Assembly (NCBI GenBank): GCA_052390115.1
Contig: JBQTHE010000023.1
Location: forward strand, 1-64,000
Length of the DNA stretch: 64,000 nt
Reading direction: 5' to 3'
DNA from: GCA-003244245 sp052390115
Lineage (GTDB): Bacteria; Actinomycetota; Actinomycetes; Mycobacteriales; Pseudonocardiaceae
A program made the translations under genes and the position numbers. Shown here piece by piece: positions 27,023 through 35,202 of this stretch. The notes beneath the pieces were generated by a model that saw nothing but the letters and a program-made list of their open reading frames with translations, was not told the DNA's origin and made no database searches. Position 1 is the first letter of the stretch; every line of letters starts with the position of its first letter.

Positions 27023-28081
27023 GTGGCTGAGAAGACCCCACTCCGAGTCGTGGGCTGGGGGCCGTTCCGTTTGCCTGGTGAGCGCAAGCGGTGGCGCCGC
27101 TCGTACCGTGAGGCGCGACGAATGCTGCAGCTTGCGGAGGCAGCGGCAGCACGCTCACTAGAGGCCGATCGAGGCCGGGAGGACCCTGCCACCCATTATT
27201 CGTCAGAGCTAGAGGCAGTGGCCACGGATGAGAACAGCGCCGCTGAGTTTCACAGCGGCGCTGTAGCAGACGCACAAGAGAACGTGGCTCCGATTCCACG
27301 GCTGACCGCTTCTGGAGCGAACACAGAAAGTCCTGGCTTCTTCGCCAAATGTCGTGGCTTCTTCACTAACTTTCCTGGCGAACTTCCTGACTTCTCCACC
27401 AAAGATCGTGACTTCTCCACCGCGCGACCCGTGGACACCCACCCGCCGGAGTACTTCGGGCCGGGCGAGACCGCGACGGAGTTCGACCCGGGGGACTTCA
27501 TCCTCGTCAAGGGACACGGTTTCCAGGGCTGGCTGATCAAACTCGGCCAGAAGATGCGAATCCACGGGGCCGACCGAAAGTATGTGGACTGGGCACACGC
27601 CGCGCTGATCGTGGACCGTGACGGCACCCTGATCGAGGCGGTGGGCACCGGCGTCAGGGAAAAGCCACTGGACTACTACACCGGGCGGCACTACCAGATC
27701 TTCCGCATCAAGGCCTCGGACGAGTACCGCGCGGAGGCAGTCGCATTCGCCAGACGGGTGCTGGAGAACAACGCTAGATACGGACCGCTAACGATCATCA
27801 GCATTGCTCTGTCGATGCTGACCGGCAGCAGGCTGACGTTCTTCATCGACGGCCAGTACGTATGCTCCGGACTCGTCGCCAGCGCGCTGGAACGGACCGG
27901 CAGCATCTTCAACCGTTGCGCGGCGAACATCACGGCCGCTGATCTGGCGAAGTACTTCGACCCTGCGCAGCGGCCTTACCTGGCAGGGAGTGGGAAGTCG
28001 TCGCGGACTTCGATGCCGCCAAACGATGCCGAGGTACCGCGAAGACCGTCCGAACGCGCTGGACGCGCGACCGAAACCTAG
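27023..28081 (+). CDS. YiiX-like permuted NlpC/P60-type cysteine hydrolase
   Basis: The 352-residue protein has a variable N-terminal half and a C-terminal domain like YiiX/YebB permuted papain-fold enzymes: DFILVKGHGFQGWLIKLGQK, then WAHAALIV (catalytic His) and YVCSGLVASAL (catalytic Cys). Such enzymes cleave amide bonds in peptidoglycan, lipid or protein substrates. Residues about 104-134 are a short-repeat region (FFAKCRGFF, DFSTKDRDFST) with lower GC. It has no signal peptide. The GTG start at 27023 has only a weak ribosome site. Its 3' end overlaps the antisense LuxR remnant, so the last 30 residues may not be original. Confidence 0.65.
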   Translation: MAEKTPLRVVGWGPFRLPGERKRWRRSYREARRMLQLAEAAAARSLEADRGREDPATHYSSELEAVATDENSAAEFHSGAVADAQENVAPIPRLTASGANTESPGFFAKCRGFFTNFPGELPDFSTKDRDFSTARPVDTHPPEYFGPGETATEFDPGDFILVKGHGFQGWLIKLGQKMRIHGADRKYVDWAHAALIVDRDGTLIEAVGTGVREKPLDYYTGRHYQIFRIKASDEYRAEAVAFARRVLENNARYGPLTIISIALSMLTGSRLTFFIDGQYVCSGLVASALERTGSIFNRCAANITAADLAKYFDPAQRPYLAGSGKSSRTSMPPNDAEVPRRPSERAGRATET

Positions 28082-28720
28082 CTTGGGATAGGTGTTCGAC
28101 AGGTGGAATTCGATCGTCTTCGCGGAGAGGAAGAGCTGCGCGGCGGCCTCCACATTGGTGGCGCCGTCCGCGACGACCAGCGCGACCTGCAGCTCCTGGG
28201 GGGTGAGCTGGGTCGTTGAACGCTCGTGGCGGGGTCGCGACGTGATTCCCGTCGCGCGGAGCTCGGCTTCGGTGCGCTGGGCCCACAATCTCGCGCCGAG
28301 CCGGGTGAAGGTGGTTAGTGCATCGGCGAGCACCTGCCGGGCATCCGTCGGGCGACGGTGGCGGCGCAGGAACTCGCCGAAGCACAGCTGCGTGCGAGCC
28401 TGCTCGAACGGCTGCTGCGCCCGCTCGTGCCACTGCAGAGCCTTGACGAAAGCACCGTGTCCCTGCTCCTCGTCGGCGTAAAGCAGGCCGCGGCAGCGGG
28501 CGGCGACGGCGCATTCGGTCGGTCGGCCGGTCCTGTCGGCCTCTCTGACGAGCACGTCGAAGGCGCGCTGGGCGCGGTGTGGTTCCCCCGCTCGGATGTG
28601 CGCCTCGGCGAGGTCGCCCGCCCAGCTGAGTAGCACCGGGTTGCCGAGCCCGTGCGCGTAGGCGAACTCGGCGACAACGGAGAGGTGTTCTGCCTCCGGC
28701 CCGGACGACCGTCGCGAAGC
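28022..28720 (-). pseudogene. LuxR-family (LAL-type) regulator, C-terminal remnant
   Basis: On the minus strand the sequence encodes TPR-like helices (LSWAGDLAEAHIRAGEPHRA, RQVLADALTTFTRLGARLWA) and then a LuxR-type HTH: LTPQELQVALVVADGATNV and LSAKTIEFHLSNTYPKL. A frameshift inside the last HTH helix moves the end (RSRVQRVRTVF) to another frame. Full-length LAL regulators have about 900 residues with an N-terminal ATPase, which is missing here. The 3' end runs antisense into the hydrolase gene. Confidence 0.65.
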
Positions 28721-28748
28721 TTGAGGCAGGACCGAATGACGGCGCGAG

Positions 28749-28878
28749 GATGGCAAATCTCGCAATCTTGCCCCGCAGCAATTCGGCACGGGTGGAGCAG
28801 TTGTTTGAGGAGGCGCTGCGACTTGATCCCGGCAATCATGCTATCCTACCGAGATACGCGATGTTCCTGGAGAATTGA
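28749..28878 (+). pseudogene. TPR-protein C-terminal remnant
   Basis: A 42-codon frame ends with VEQLFEEALRLDPGNHAILP and RYAMFLEN before a stop. EEALRLDPGN and YAxFLE are typical of tetratricopeptide repeats. There is no ribosome site and no upstream repeats, so it is probably the tail of a lost gene. Confidence 0.4.
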
Positions 28879-28939
28879 GATCCGGCAAGGCGCGGCGTCT
28901 CTATGGGTGCGCGCCTTGAAAGCGGATGACTAGCCCTCT

Positions 28940-29380
28940 TTAGCCAACAAGCGATTTTGCTGCTACGATGCCTGCAGCTGCCGAGACTAGGAGTTGTACG
29001 AACAAGAAACAGCGCACTTGTAGCAATACGGTTTGGCTGTCACGTGCTGCTGCGAGCGTTGCTAAACGGAGGGCTGATAACAGGGCGCCATCGTCCCAGT
29101 TCTGAATACTAGACTCCTCAAGCAGTGCAGCATGATCAGCTTCAGTTAAGCGGTCGCAAATGATGACGATTACCGCAAGGAGTGCGCTGCCCGCCAGCAG
29201 CCACGCTGACCACCGATCCAAGTTCGAAGGGTTGCCTACCTGTAGGGCAGTACCGACAAGGGTTGCGACCACCGCTGTCGTAAAAGTCGCCACCAACTTC
29301 GCTGCGTCCGCTGCAGCTCTCTGCCGCGCGAAGATTCGGTCGGCTTGCCCTTCAAGCCACTCAGCTGAAGTTGCAGACAC
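28940..29380 (-). CDS. Hypothetical membrane protein, three helices
   Basis: The 146-residue protein has an amphipathic start (EWLEGQADRIFARQRAAADA), two membrane helices (VATFTTAVVATLVGTALQV, WLLAGSALLAVIVIICD), a cytoplasmic helix, and a last membrane helix (FLFVQLLVSAAAGIVAA). The layout is loosely like SLATT-type 2TM effectors, but I cannot assign it. The GTG start at 29380 has GAGAAG upstream. GC content is lower than the chromosomal average here, in line with acquired DNA. Confidence 0.55.
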   Translation of the reverse strand: MSATSAEWLEGQADRIFARQRAAADAAKLVATFTTAVVATLVGTALQVGNPSNLDRWSAWLLAGSALLAVIVIICDRLTEADHAALLEESSIQNWDDGALLSALRLATLAAARDSQTVLLQVRCFLFVQLLVSAAAGIVAAKSLVG

Positions 29381-29423
29381 TGCAGCATCTTCTCACCCGG
29401 GTGGTACTTCGTCAGCATCGCGG

Positions 29424-29738
29424 TTACCGGGGGGTGCGCAGCAGAGCGGCGATGCGGTCGCGCTGCTCGGGGGCCAGTGGCGGGAACGAGTCGACGACAG
29501 CCCGGACGGGCTCGGCGGGCACCGCGGCGGCGCGCTCCAGAGTCGCGGGGTCGGTGCTGCTCAGCGGCAGCTTTTGTGCAGTCCGGACCGGCTGCCTCCG
29601 CGAGGGTGGCAGCGATCTGGGTGGGTCGGTGGAGTCGATACCCGGTGCTGTTGCGGTTGGTCGTGCATGCTCAGCGCTCCTTCGAGCTCGTGCCGTCCCC
29701 GGCAAACCGCCCCGTTCAGAGCTTGACGGGGCGCTCAA
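29424..29738 (-). CDS. Small island protein, paralogue of the ORF at 37464
   Basis: The 104-residue protein ends with TDPATLERAAAV, VRAVVDSFPPLAPEQRDRIA and ALLRTP. This helical segment is nearly identical to the end of the protein at 37464-37859. The two copies lie in opposite orientation about 8 kb apart. The conserved middle SLPPSRRQPVRTAQ is also shared. The N-terminal start is uncertain. No function is known. Confidence 0.55.
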   Translation of the reverse strand: MSAPSSSERGGLPGTARARRSAEHARPTATAPGIDSTDPPRSLPPSRRQPVRTAQKLPLSSTDPATLERAAAVPAEPVRAVVDSFPPLAPEQRDRIAALLRTPR

Positions 29739-29758
29739 CCGACAGCCGGGCCGGAGAT

Positions 29759-30004
29759 CTAGGGGGCGGTGTCCCCCGGGATGCGCCGCAGCAGGTGCGG
29801 TCGGATGCTGACCGGCTGGTCGTCGTCATCGAATTGGACCTGCACCCGGTAAGTGCCCCGGCCGGTGACGTCACCGTGCTTGTGCAGCCGGGACGGTTGG
29901 GCCCCGTGGAGCTTGTCGACGGCGATCTGTTCGACCCGACACCCGATCGGAAGATGGATACCGTCGACGTCACGCCACGGGTCGTAAACGGGTCGGGAAG
30001 GCAA
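29759..30004 (-). CDS. AICE-associated small protein
   Basis: The 81-residue protein has a compact beta-rich pattern: VYDPWRDVDGIHLPIGCRVE, then SRLHKHGDVTGRGTYRVQVQ and DDQPVSIRPHLLRRIP. I remember close relatives in integrative elements of Pseudonocardiaceae and Streptomyces; function is unknown. It is the third gene of a tight minus-strand set. Confidence 0.6.
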   Translation of the reverse strand: MPSRPVYDPWRDVDGIHLPIGCRVEQIAVDKLHGAQPSRLHKHGDVTGRGTYRVQVQFDDDDQPVSIRPHLLRRIPGDTAP

Positions 30005-30010
30005 GGGCAG

Positions 30011-30256
30011 TCACCTCCGCCGTTGGGTGGGGACGGTCGCGGCGTGGCAGCTGCGGCAGTAGCCCTCGGGAGCGGCGACCAGCGCAGCGGGTAGCACTTC
30101 GGTGCCGCACAGCGCCACGTACCGGCCTTTGGCTCCGCGTCCGGTGGTCATCGCGGTATCGGTGAGCAGGTGCGCCTGGCCGCTGATGTCGACTACTTGG
30201 GTGGTCGTGGTGCGCTTGGTGATCACACGCCGCCCTGGCCGGTGTCTGCCGCCCAT
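30011..30256 (-). CDS. Small Cys-containing island protein
   Basis: The 81-residue protein ends with YVALCGTEVLPAALVAAPEG and YCRSCHA, giving C..CxxC plus His residues, a possible metal site. The N-terminal third is basic. The ATG at 30256 is separated by one base from the stop of the upstream gene, so the two are probably co-translated. It is common in actinobacterial mobile elements as I recall. Confidence 0.55.
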   Translation of the reverse strand: MGGRHRPGRRVITKRTTTTQVVDISGQAHLLTDTAMTTGRGAKGRYVALCGTEVLPAALVAAPEGYCRSCHAATVPTQRRR

Positions 30257-30257
30257 G

Positions 30258-30431
30258 TCAGCAACCCGGGTCGGCGTGGGGCGGCAACGTCACGTCGGCC
30301 GGCGGGTCACCAGGGCCAGCCCGCCGGCAGGTGCCGAACCGGGCGCCGTGCACCCGCAACGCGAACGCGACCCGGAGCAACACGGCCGGTCCGGTCTCCC
30401 AGCGCACGCCACCCACACCAACGGTGGTCAC
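30258..30431 (-). CDS. Small hypothetical island protein
   Basis: From the GTG at 30431 the frame gives 57 residues beginning VTTVGVGGVRWETGPAVLLR and containing VHGARFGTCRRAGPGDPP. A GAGGGC ribosome-like site precedes the GTG. A longer frame to 30578 exists, but its extra residues are His/Arg-rich and look non-coding. The stop is one base from the next ATG. Function unknown. Confidence 0.4.
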   Translation of the reverse strand: MTTVGVGGVRWETGPAVLLRVAFALRVHGARFGTCRRAGPGDPPADVTLPPHADPGC

Positions 30432-30658
30432 CTGGCTGCCCTCGCCTTCCGGGCGCTGCGGGCCGTGGTGATGACGGTGACTGAGGAGTCGGGCATGGTG
30501 TATGTCCACTTCTTCACGGATTTCTCGTTGGTGACCGGCTGGCCGCCGGGAGTTGAGCGTCGGGGGCCGCTTACTCAACCGACAGCCAGCCGGTAGTCCG
30601 TCGGGGCGGTCTTGGACGACCAGCCGCCAACCGTCCGGTTAGGTTAGGAACGCGGCGT

Positions 30659-30856
30659 TCACGATTGACCTGCTGACCAGAGCGACTCGACCAAGGTTTT
30701 GAGGTTGGCGCAGATTTCGTCGAGTTGGTTGCGCAACGTGCCTATGGTGGTGAGCTGGGTCGATATCTGGTGGAGACGGTGGTCAATCGCGGCAAGTATT
30801 TCCAGCAGGTCGTCATCAGAACGTCGCACCGGTTCCCCGGCAGAATCCGCGCTCAT
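30659..30856 (-). CDS. Small coiled-coil protein related to the XRE C-terminus
   Basis: The 65-residue protein reads GEPVRRSDDDLLEILAAIDH and continues as a heptad-like helix. The same pattern, GEPVSRSDDDVLGRLAAIEY, forms the C-terminal part of the XRE regulator at 34024. It therefore looks like that regulator without its DNA-binding domain, and it might form mixed oligomers with it. Starts at 31063 or 30856 are possible; I prefer 30856 because the longer N-terminus is Pro/Arg-rich without family features. Confidence 0.5.
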   Translation of the reverse strand: MSADSAGEPVRRSDDDLLEILAAIDHRLHQISTQLTTIGTLRNQLDEICANLKTLVESLWSAGQS

Positions 30857-31139
30857 GGCGTGTTCACCCGATGCGCGGTTCGAGTGGGCCTGGCGTGGGT
30901 GGGCGGTTGTCCGGTAGGTCGGTTGGGGTGGTGGGTAGGACCGGCAGCGGTGGGGATACGGGGGTACGGCGCCGCCGGTCCTGCCAGCTCGGGGGCTCGG
31001 CTGGCGCGTACGTCGCGCCGAGGCCATACTTTCGTCCCGAGGCTGATCATGCCGATAAGACAACAGCAGTTCGGACCGTCACGGTAGGCGCAGCGCAGTC
31101 AGTTTCGCGCTATTCCGGAATCGAATATTCGACGGACGA

Positions 31140-32060
31140 CTAATTGCTGTTCAGGGCGGTCCAGGCGTCTGAGATGATCTCGGGGAGGCTTGACTTCTCG
31201 GGTCGCCAGCCCAGTTCGGACCGGATGCGGGTGCTGTCGGCCAGCAGTGTCGCCGGTTCGTGCGCGGCGGTGGTGTGTCGTCGGGGGACGGGTCGTCCGG
31301 TCACTGTCTCGGCGGTGGTGATGACGTCGTGCACGGTGCTGGGGTGGCCGCTGCCGACGTTGTAGGCACGCCAGGTGCCTGGCTCGCAGGTGTGCAGGGC
31401 GAGGGCGAACGCGGTGGCCATGTCGGCCACGTGCACGAAGTCGCGGACTGCGGTGCCGTCGCCGTTGATGACTAGTTCGGGCGCGTGGCCTTGTTGGACG
31501 GCGAGGAGTTGGGGGATGAGGCGGGTGGTGTCGCGGTCTGGGTGTCCGGGCAGGGCTCCGGCCACGTTGAAGGCTCGCAGGCTGATTACTCCGATCGCTC
31601 CGGTAGTGGCGAGGTCTGCGGCTGCGTGGTCGGCGGCGAGCTTGCTGGTGGCATAGGGGCTGCTCGGTGCGACGGTCGCTGTCTCGCTGATTGGTTGCTC
31701 GGCTTGCTCGCCGTACACCGTGCAGGTGGATGCGAGGACTAGTCGCCCGGTACGGGCGGTGGCAAGTCCGTCGAGGATGGTCAGGGTGCCGCCGACGTTG
31801 GTGCGCCAGTAGTCGAGTGGACTGGTCCGGGACTGGCGAACCTTGGTCAGTCCGGCCAGGTGGCACACTGCGTCGACCTCGGCGACCGCTCTGGGCAGGG
31901 TGTCGGGTGTGCGCAGATCACCTTCGAGCCGCGAAACGCCCTGGGGCAGCGCGGACGCCCCGGAGCGGGTCAGCCCGGTCACTTCGTGCCCCTGTTCGAC
32001 CAGCAGCGCGGCCACCGCGTAGCCGACGAAACCGGCGGCTCCGGTGACCAGAACCCTCAT
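31140..32060 (-). CDS. NAD-dependent epimerase/dehydratase (extended SDR)
   Basis: The 306-residue protein has the Rossmann motif VTGAAGFVG, an active-site ASTCTVYGE segment, and catalytic YATSK. These place it with GalE-like extended short-chain dehydrogenases acting on nucleotide sugars. The ATG at 32060 overlaps the TGA of the upstream regulator as ATGA, which sets the start and implies a joint role. The sugar substrate is not known. Confidence 0.85.
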   Translation of the reverse strand: MRVLVTGAAGFVGYAVAALLVEQGHEVTGLTRSGASALPQGVSRLEGDLRTPDTLPRAVAEVDAVCHLAGLTKVRQSRTSPLDYWRTNVGGTLTILDGLATARTGRLVLASTCTVYGEQAEQPISETATVAPSSPYATSKLAADHAAADLATTGAIGVISLRAFNVAGALPGHPDRDTTRLIPQLLAVQQGHAPELVINGDGTAVRDFVHVADMATAFALALHTCEPGTWRAYNVGSGHPSTVHDVITTAETVTGRPVPRRHTTAAHEPATLLADSTRIRSELGWRPEKSSLPEIISDAWTALNSN

Positions 32061-33889
32061 CGGCCGAGTAGTTGATGCCGGTACCGCCACGCCAGCTCAA
32101 TGCAGGCACGGGAGATCGGCGACAACGGCTCAGTACGCAGCCGCTCGCGGGCCGCCTCAGTGAACGGGATTCCGACTGTGGGACGGCCGGCCTCGGTGCT
32201 GACCGCGGCACCTTCCTCATTCACGGCGACCATTTTTGAGAACAGCGCATCGAACACGGGTGCCGCGATGACCGCGACCGTCAGCAGCTCTACCCACAGG
32301 GTGAGCGGTTCGAGCACCATGGCGCAGGCGAAGACACCGAAGTCACCGGCCTGGCGTGCTCGCTCGAAGGACGCGAATGGTTCATCGGTGTCGTAGGCGA
32401 TGGGCTCGACACTGTTGCCATCGTGCTCGCCGTTACCGAGGAACTCCTCGGAGAACTCGCGCTGGATGTTACGCCAGAGAGAGAAGTCATTGTTTTGATG
32501 TGCTGGTGCGAGGGCGGCGGGCTGGAAAACACCCGCAGGTACCACGTGGTACATGCCGCCAGCAGCGGCTACCGCGTTGGCGTCTCGCCGATGGAGGTAC
32601 ATACGGTGACCCTCGATGGAGTCGTGCCGGATCGTCAACGTATTGACACTGGGCAGCATCGGCCGCGCGGACAGGTCGAACGGGTCGACGATACTCCGGC
32701 GGAACGGCAGGTCCGCGAAACTCGGACGTTTTCGGCCCGCTGTGAGCCATGCTTGTGCGAACTCGTGGCCCAATGCTTCACCCACGTCAAGAACGTCGAA
32801 GTAGCTCGTGTAGTTGAACCCCAGCATTCCCCGGGAACCGGCCCATTCGACGTCGAGCAGTCGATAGCTGACGCGATTGTCGAGCAGTCTGGGCCGGGCA
32901 AGGTCGCGCAGCGCGCGGGAGTAGCGGTCATAACGCTCACCGCTGGCCATCAGAGGCCGCGCGCCTGCTGATTGTGCAACCTTACCGCCCAGCTGCGGTG
33001 TCGGTGATTCGGCGCGCCACGCCAGCTCGATGTCAGCCAGGTCCACCGGACCGTCGGGCATCCAGGTCGCCGAGGTGAGGACAGTCGTTCCGGGGATGCG
33101 CTGCTGCGCCGGATACAGCTCGGCGGCCAGATCACCCAGGACCGCGCGGTGGGCGTTGAGCTGGCACCGGGTGTCCCGCCAGCGTTCCTGGCTGTCCCGG
33201 ACCGGGCCCGGCCGGTCGCTGACATGGGAGGCGAACGGGCGTGCGTCCGCCGAGTGGTCCGGCAGAACGCCGAGCCGCTCCGGCGGGATGCCGAGCATGC
33301 GCGCGATGTGACGCAGCTCCGTCACGTCTCGCAGTGCCTGGGTGCCTTTCTCCAGCTTGGACAGCCGCGACTGGGTGGTGTTCAGCTCGGCGGCTACGTC
33401 CTGCTGGGTCAGCCGCTCGTGCATGCGGTACCAGCGGATGATCTGCCCCACGTCCGAACCATCCGGCGGCGCGGAAGCGGCGTGCGCCACCTGCAACCAG
33501 CCCATGAAGCCTCCGTCCGCAGTGTCCTGAGCCGTTCCCCTCATGATCGTAGGTGAGGCAGTGGCGGTCAGGTCGTCCACCGCTGTCGCGGTGGGGTCCT
33601 CAGCGGCGTGAGCAGAACCGTCGAATGGCGGGCTGGTGGGCTCCGGCGGGGAGCCCGCGTCGGCGGCATTCCTAGCGAACCGTGCTCGGGTCCCCTCTCC
33701 GGCGCGTTCCAAGGTGGTATCCAGTGCTTGCTGCATCTCGGCGCTGGGTACGCGGTCCGGCTTCTGGCGCCACGTCGCGACCGTCCGCACGGCAGTGCCC
33801 AGATGTGCGGCAAACGACTCATTGGTCATCCGTAGCGCGGCTTGCAGCGCGCACGCGGTGCGACCTGTCCACAGCTGTACCGGCTCCAT
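32057..33889 (-). CDS. XRE regulator with N-terminal HTH and NUDIX-like region
   Basis: The 610-residue protein has an N-terminal HTH-like segment (MTNESFAAHLGTAVRTVATW), a Pro/Thr-rich linker, and a classic XRE HTH (LTQQDVAAELNTTQSRLSKL) at about residues 160-185. A long C-terminal domain includes GMYHVVPAGVFQP and IQREFSEEFLG, reminiscent of a NUDIX box (REFxEEFxG). NUDIX proteins control replication or transfer in some actinomycete elements, such as Pif of pSAM2. The gene is coupled to the SDR gene downstream. Ligand and targets are unknown. Confidence 0.7.
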   Translation of the reverse strand: MEPVQLWTGRTACALQAALRMTNESFAAHLGTAVRTVATWRQKPDRVPSAEMQQALDTTLERAGEGTRARFARNAADAGSPPEPTSPPFDGSAHAAEDPTATAVDDLTATASPTIMRGTAQDTADGGFMGWLQVAHAASAPPDGSDVGQIIRWYRMHERLTQQDVAAELNTTQSRLSKLEKGTQALRDVTELRHIARMLGIPPERLGVLPDHSADARPFASHVSDRPGPVRDSQERWRDTRCQLNAHRAVLGDLAAELYPAQQRIPGTTVLTSATWMPDGPVDLADIELAWRAESPTPQLGGKVAQSAGARPLMASGERYDRYSRALRDLARPRLLDNRVSYRLLDVEWAGSRGMLGFNYTSYFDVLDVGEALGHEFAQAWLTAGRKRPSFADLPFRRSIVDPFDLSARPMLPSVNTLTIRHDSIEGHRMYLHRRDANAVAAAGGMYHVVPAGVFQPAALAPAHQNNDFSLWRNIQREFSEEFLGNGEHDGNSVEPIAYDTDEPFASFERARQAGDFGVFACAMVLEPLTLWVELLTVAVIAAPVFDALFSKMVAVNEEGAAVSTEAGRPTVGIPFTEAARERLRTEPLSPISRACIELAWRYRHQLLGR

Positions 33890-34023
33890 CAGAAATAGCC
33901 CCGAAGACCGCGAAGTGCACTACGAATGCACTGGAAGCGCACTGGTGATGCATCGTCGGTGCATGGTTGGTGTGACGGATTCGCTATTGACTTCTCGGCA
34001 TGGAGAACAGCCACCAGAAACAC

Positions 34024-34452
34024 TCAGCCCCTCACCCTTTTTCGGTTCGCGTCAACGAACCTGATCACCGCTTCGACGTTGGCGTTCATCTCTTCGAGTC
34101 GGTCACTCAACTCATCAATGGCGCCGAGCTTTGTCGCTATCTGCGCAAGCCGATACTCAATCGCGGCCAGTCTTCCCAGAACATCGTCATCAGAACGGCT
34201 CACCGGTTCGCCGATATCCGGAGCACGTTGACCCTTCAGTACCGCCACCAGGTGCTGCGGGTGCCACTCAAGCGCCATGGACAGCGCTTCCAACGTGCGG
34301 GCGCTGCGCCGACGCTGCGCAGAGTTGTGATAAAGCTCGCCGACCGTCGCCTTCGAGACCTGCGAGCGCTCAATCAGCTCGCGCTGATTGAGGCCGAGTT
34401 CTGTCATGCGCCGGCTGATCGCCTGCGCGACGGCCGCCCAGTCCTCCACCAC
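34024..34452 (-). CDS. XRE-family regulator of the conjugation module
   Basis: The 142-residue protein has an N-terminal HTH (LNQRELIERSQVSKATVGEL) and a C-terminal coiled coil (SDRLEEMNANVEAVIRFVDA). The GTG at 34452 is chosen because CGGAGGAATAT is directly upstream; a longer frame lacks homology. It is divergent from the excisionase-like gene, with palindromic CGGAT/ATCCG sites between them, so it probably represses that promoter and its own. Confidence 0.75.
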   Translation of the reverse strand: MVEDWAAVAQAISRRMTELGLNQRELIERSQVSKATVGELYHNSAQRRRSARTLEALSMALEWHPQHLVAVLKGQRAPDIGEPVSRSDDDVLGRLAAIEYRLAQIATKLGAIDELSDRLEEMNANVEAVIRFVDANRKRVRG

Positions 34453-34510
34453 ATATTCCTCCGCGCTCCACCTTGGCGCCAAAGAGTAGCGCGGGCACAT
34501 ACAGCTTGAC

Positions 34511-34587
34511 GGATGTATCCCGAGCAGGGCACATCCACGCACCCGTAGCGGATTAAATCATCCGAATAAGTGTCATGAAATCATCCG
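34511..34587. promoter_or_regulatory. Operator-like repeats in the divergent promoter
   Basis: GGATGTATCC (34511-34520) and CGGATTAAATCATCCG (34549-34564) are dyads with GGAT/ATCC arms. AAATCATCCG occurs twice (34555-34564 and 34578-34587), 23 bases apart. The region is AT-rich compared with its surroundings and separates the XRE gene from the HTH/transfer operon. Confidence 0.6.
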
Positions 34588-34615
34588 TCTGTTATTGATC
34601 AGAAGGGCTTCTTTC

Positions 34616-34870
34616 ATGCGTACTGACATGCCCAACGCCGGGCGCCCGGCGTACTACACGGTTCGGGAAGCCGCCTGGATCCTTGGCGTCAAGCCCTCGA
34701 CCGTCTCGCGCGCTATTCGTCTTGGCACGCTGCGCGCTGTGCGGCGGCACGGCCGGCTAGTGGTTCATGCCACTGCCCTGATTCGACTGCTTGGAGGGGC
34801 CACCGGCAACGATCCGCAGACCGGGGATAGCGGCTCGACCACCCGCGAAGGCGGGGGTGAGTCCCGATGA
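34616..34870 (+). CDS. Excisionase-like HTH protein (MerR/HTH_17 type)
   Basis: The 84-residue protein carries a winged-HTH of the excisionase type: YYTVREAAWILGVKPSTVSR followed by RLGTLRAVRRHGRLVV. In AICEs such genes open the replication-transfer operon and can direct excision. The ATG at 34616 follows AGAAGGG at good spacing, better than the TTG at 34595. Its end overlaps the next gene as ATGA. Confidence 0.75.
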   Translation: MRTDMPNAGRPAYYTVREAAWILGVKPSTVSRAIRLGTLRAVRRHGRLVVHATALIRLLGGATGNDPQTGDSGSTTREGGGESR

Positions 34871-35202
34871 GTCAGATACCGGATGGTGCCGTGCTGGTCG
34901 TGGTGCTGGCCGTGGCCGGGTTGGGGATCTTGATGGCGTTTCGCAGCGGTGCCCGCAGCGGGCACCGCCTGGCCCGCCACAGTCAAGAAGTGACCCGCAT
35001 GGGCGGCAACCTCATTCGGGCGCTGGGTACCGCAGCGTTCATCGTCGCCGTGCAGTGGGCGGTGGTGTTGTACACCTCCGATGCCCGCGCCTGGGGCGTG
35101 GTTCTGGGCATCCCCGCACTGTTCGCCGGTGCCGCGATCGCCCGGATGTTCTCCGTCACCGAAATCATCCACCCGCCCATCCACAAGCGGGATCGCCGAT
35201 GA
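34867..35202 (+). CDS. Small membrane protein upstream of TraB/FtsK
   Basis: The 111-residue protein has three hydrophobic segments: VLVVVLAVAGLGILMAF, AAFIVAVQWAVVLY and VVLGIPALFAGAAIA. Proteins of this type commonly precede the TraB/FtsK gene in actinomycete elements and may help place the DNA pump in the membrane. It is coupled on both sides by ATGA overlaps (34867 and 35199). Confidence 0.65.
   Translation: MSQIPDGAVLVVVLAVAGLGILMAFRSGARSGHRLARHSQEVTRMGGNLIRALGTAAFIVAVQWAVVLYTSDARAWGVVLGIPALFAGAAIARMFSVTEIIHPPIHKRDRR

Noticed and set aside
34791..35198. An N-terminal extension of the FtsK gene of 136 codons
   Set aside because: It overlaps the HTH and membrane-protein genes in another frame, has Arg/Pro-rich composition, and ATGA coupling sets the start at 35199.
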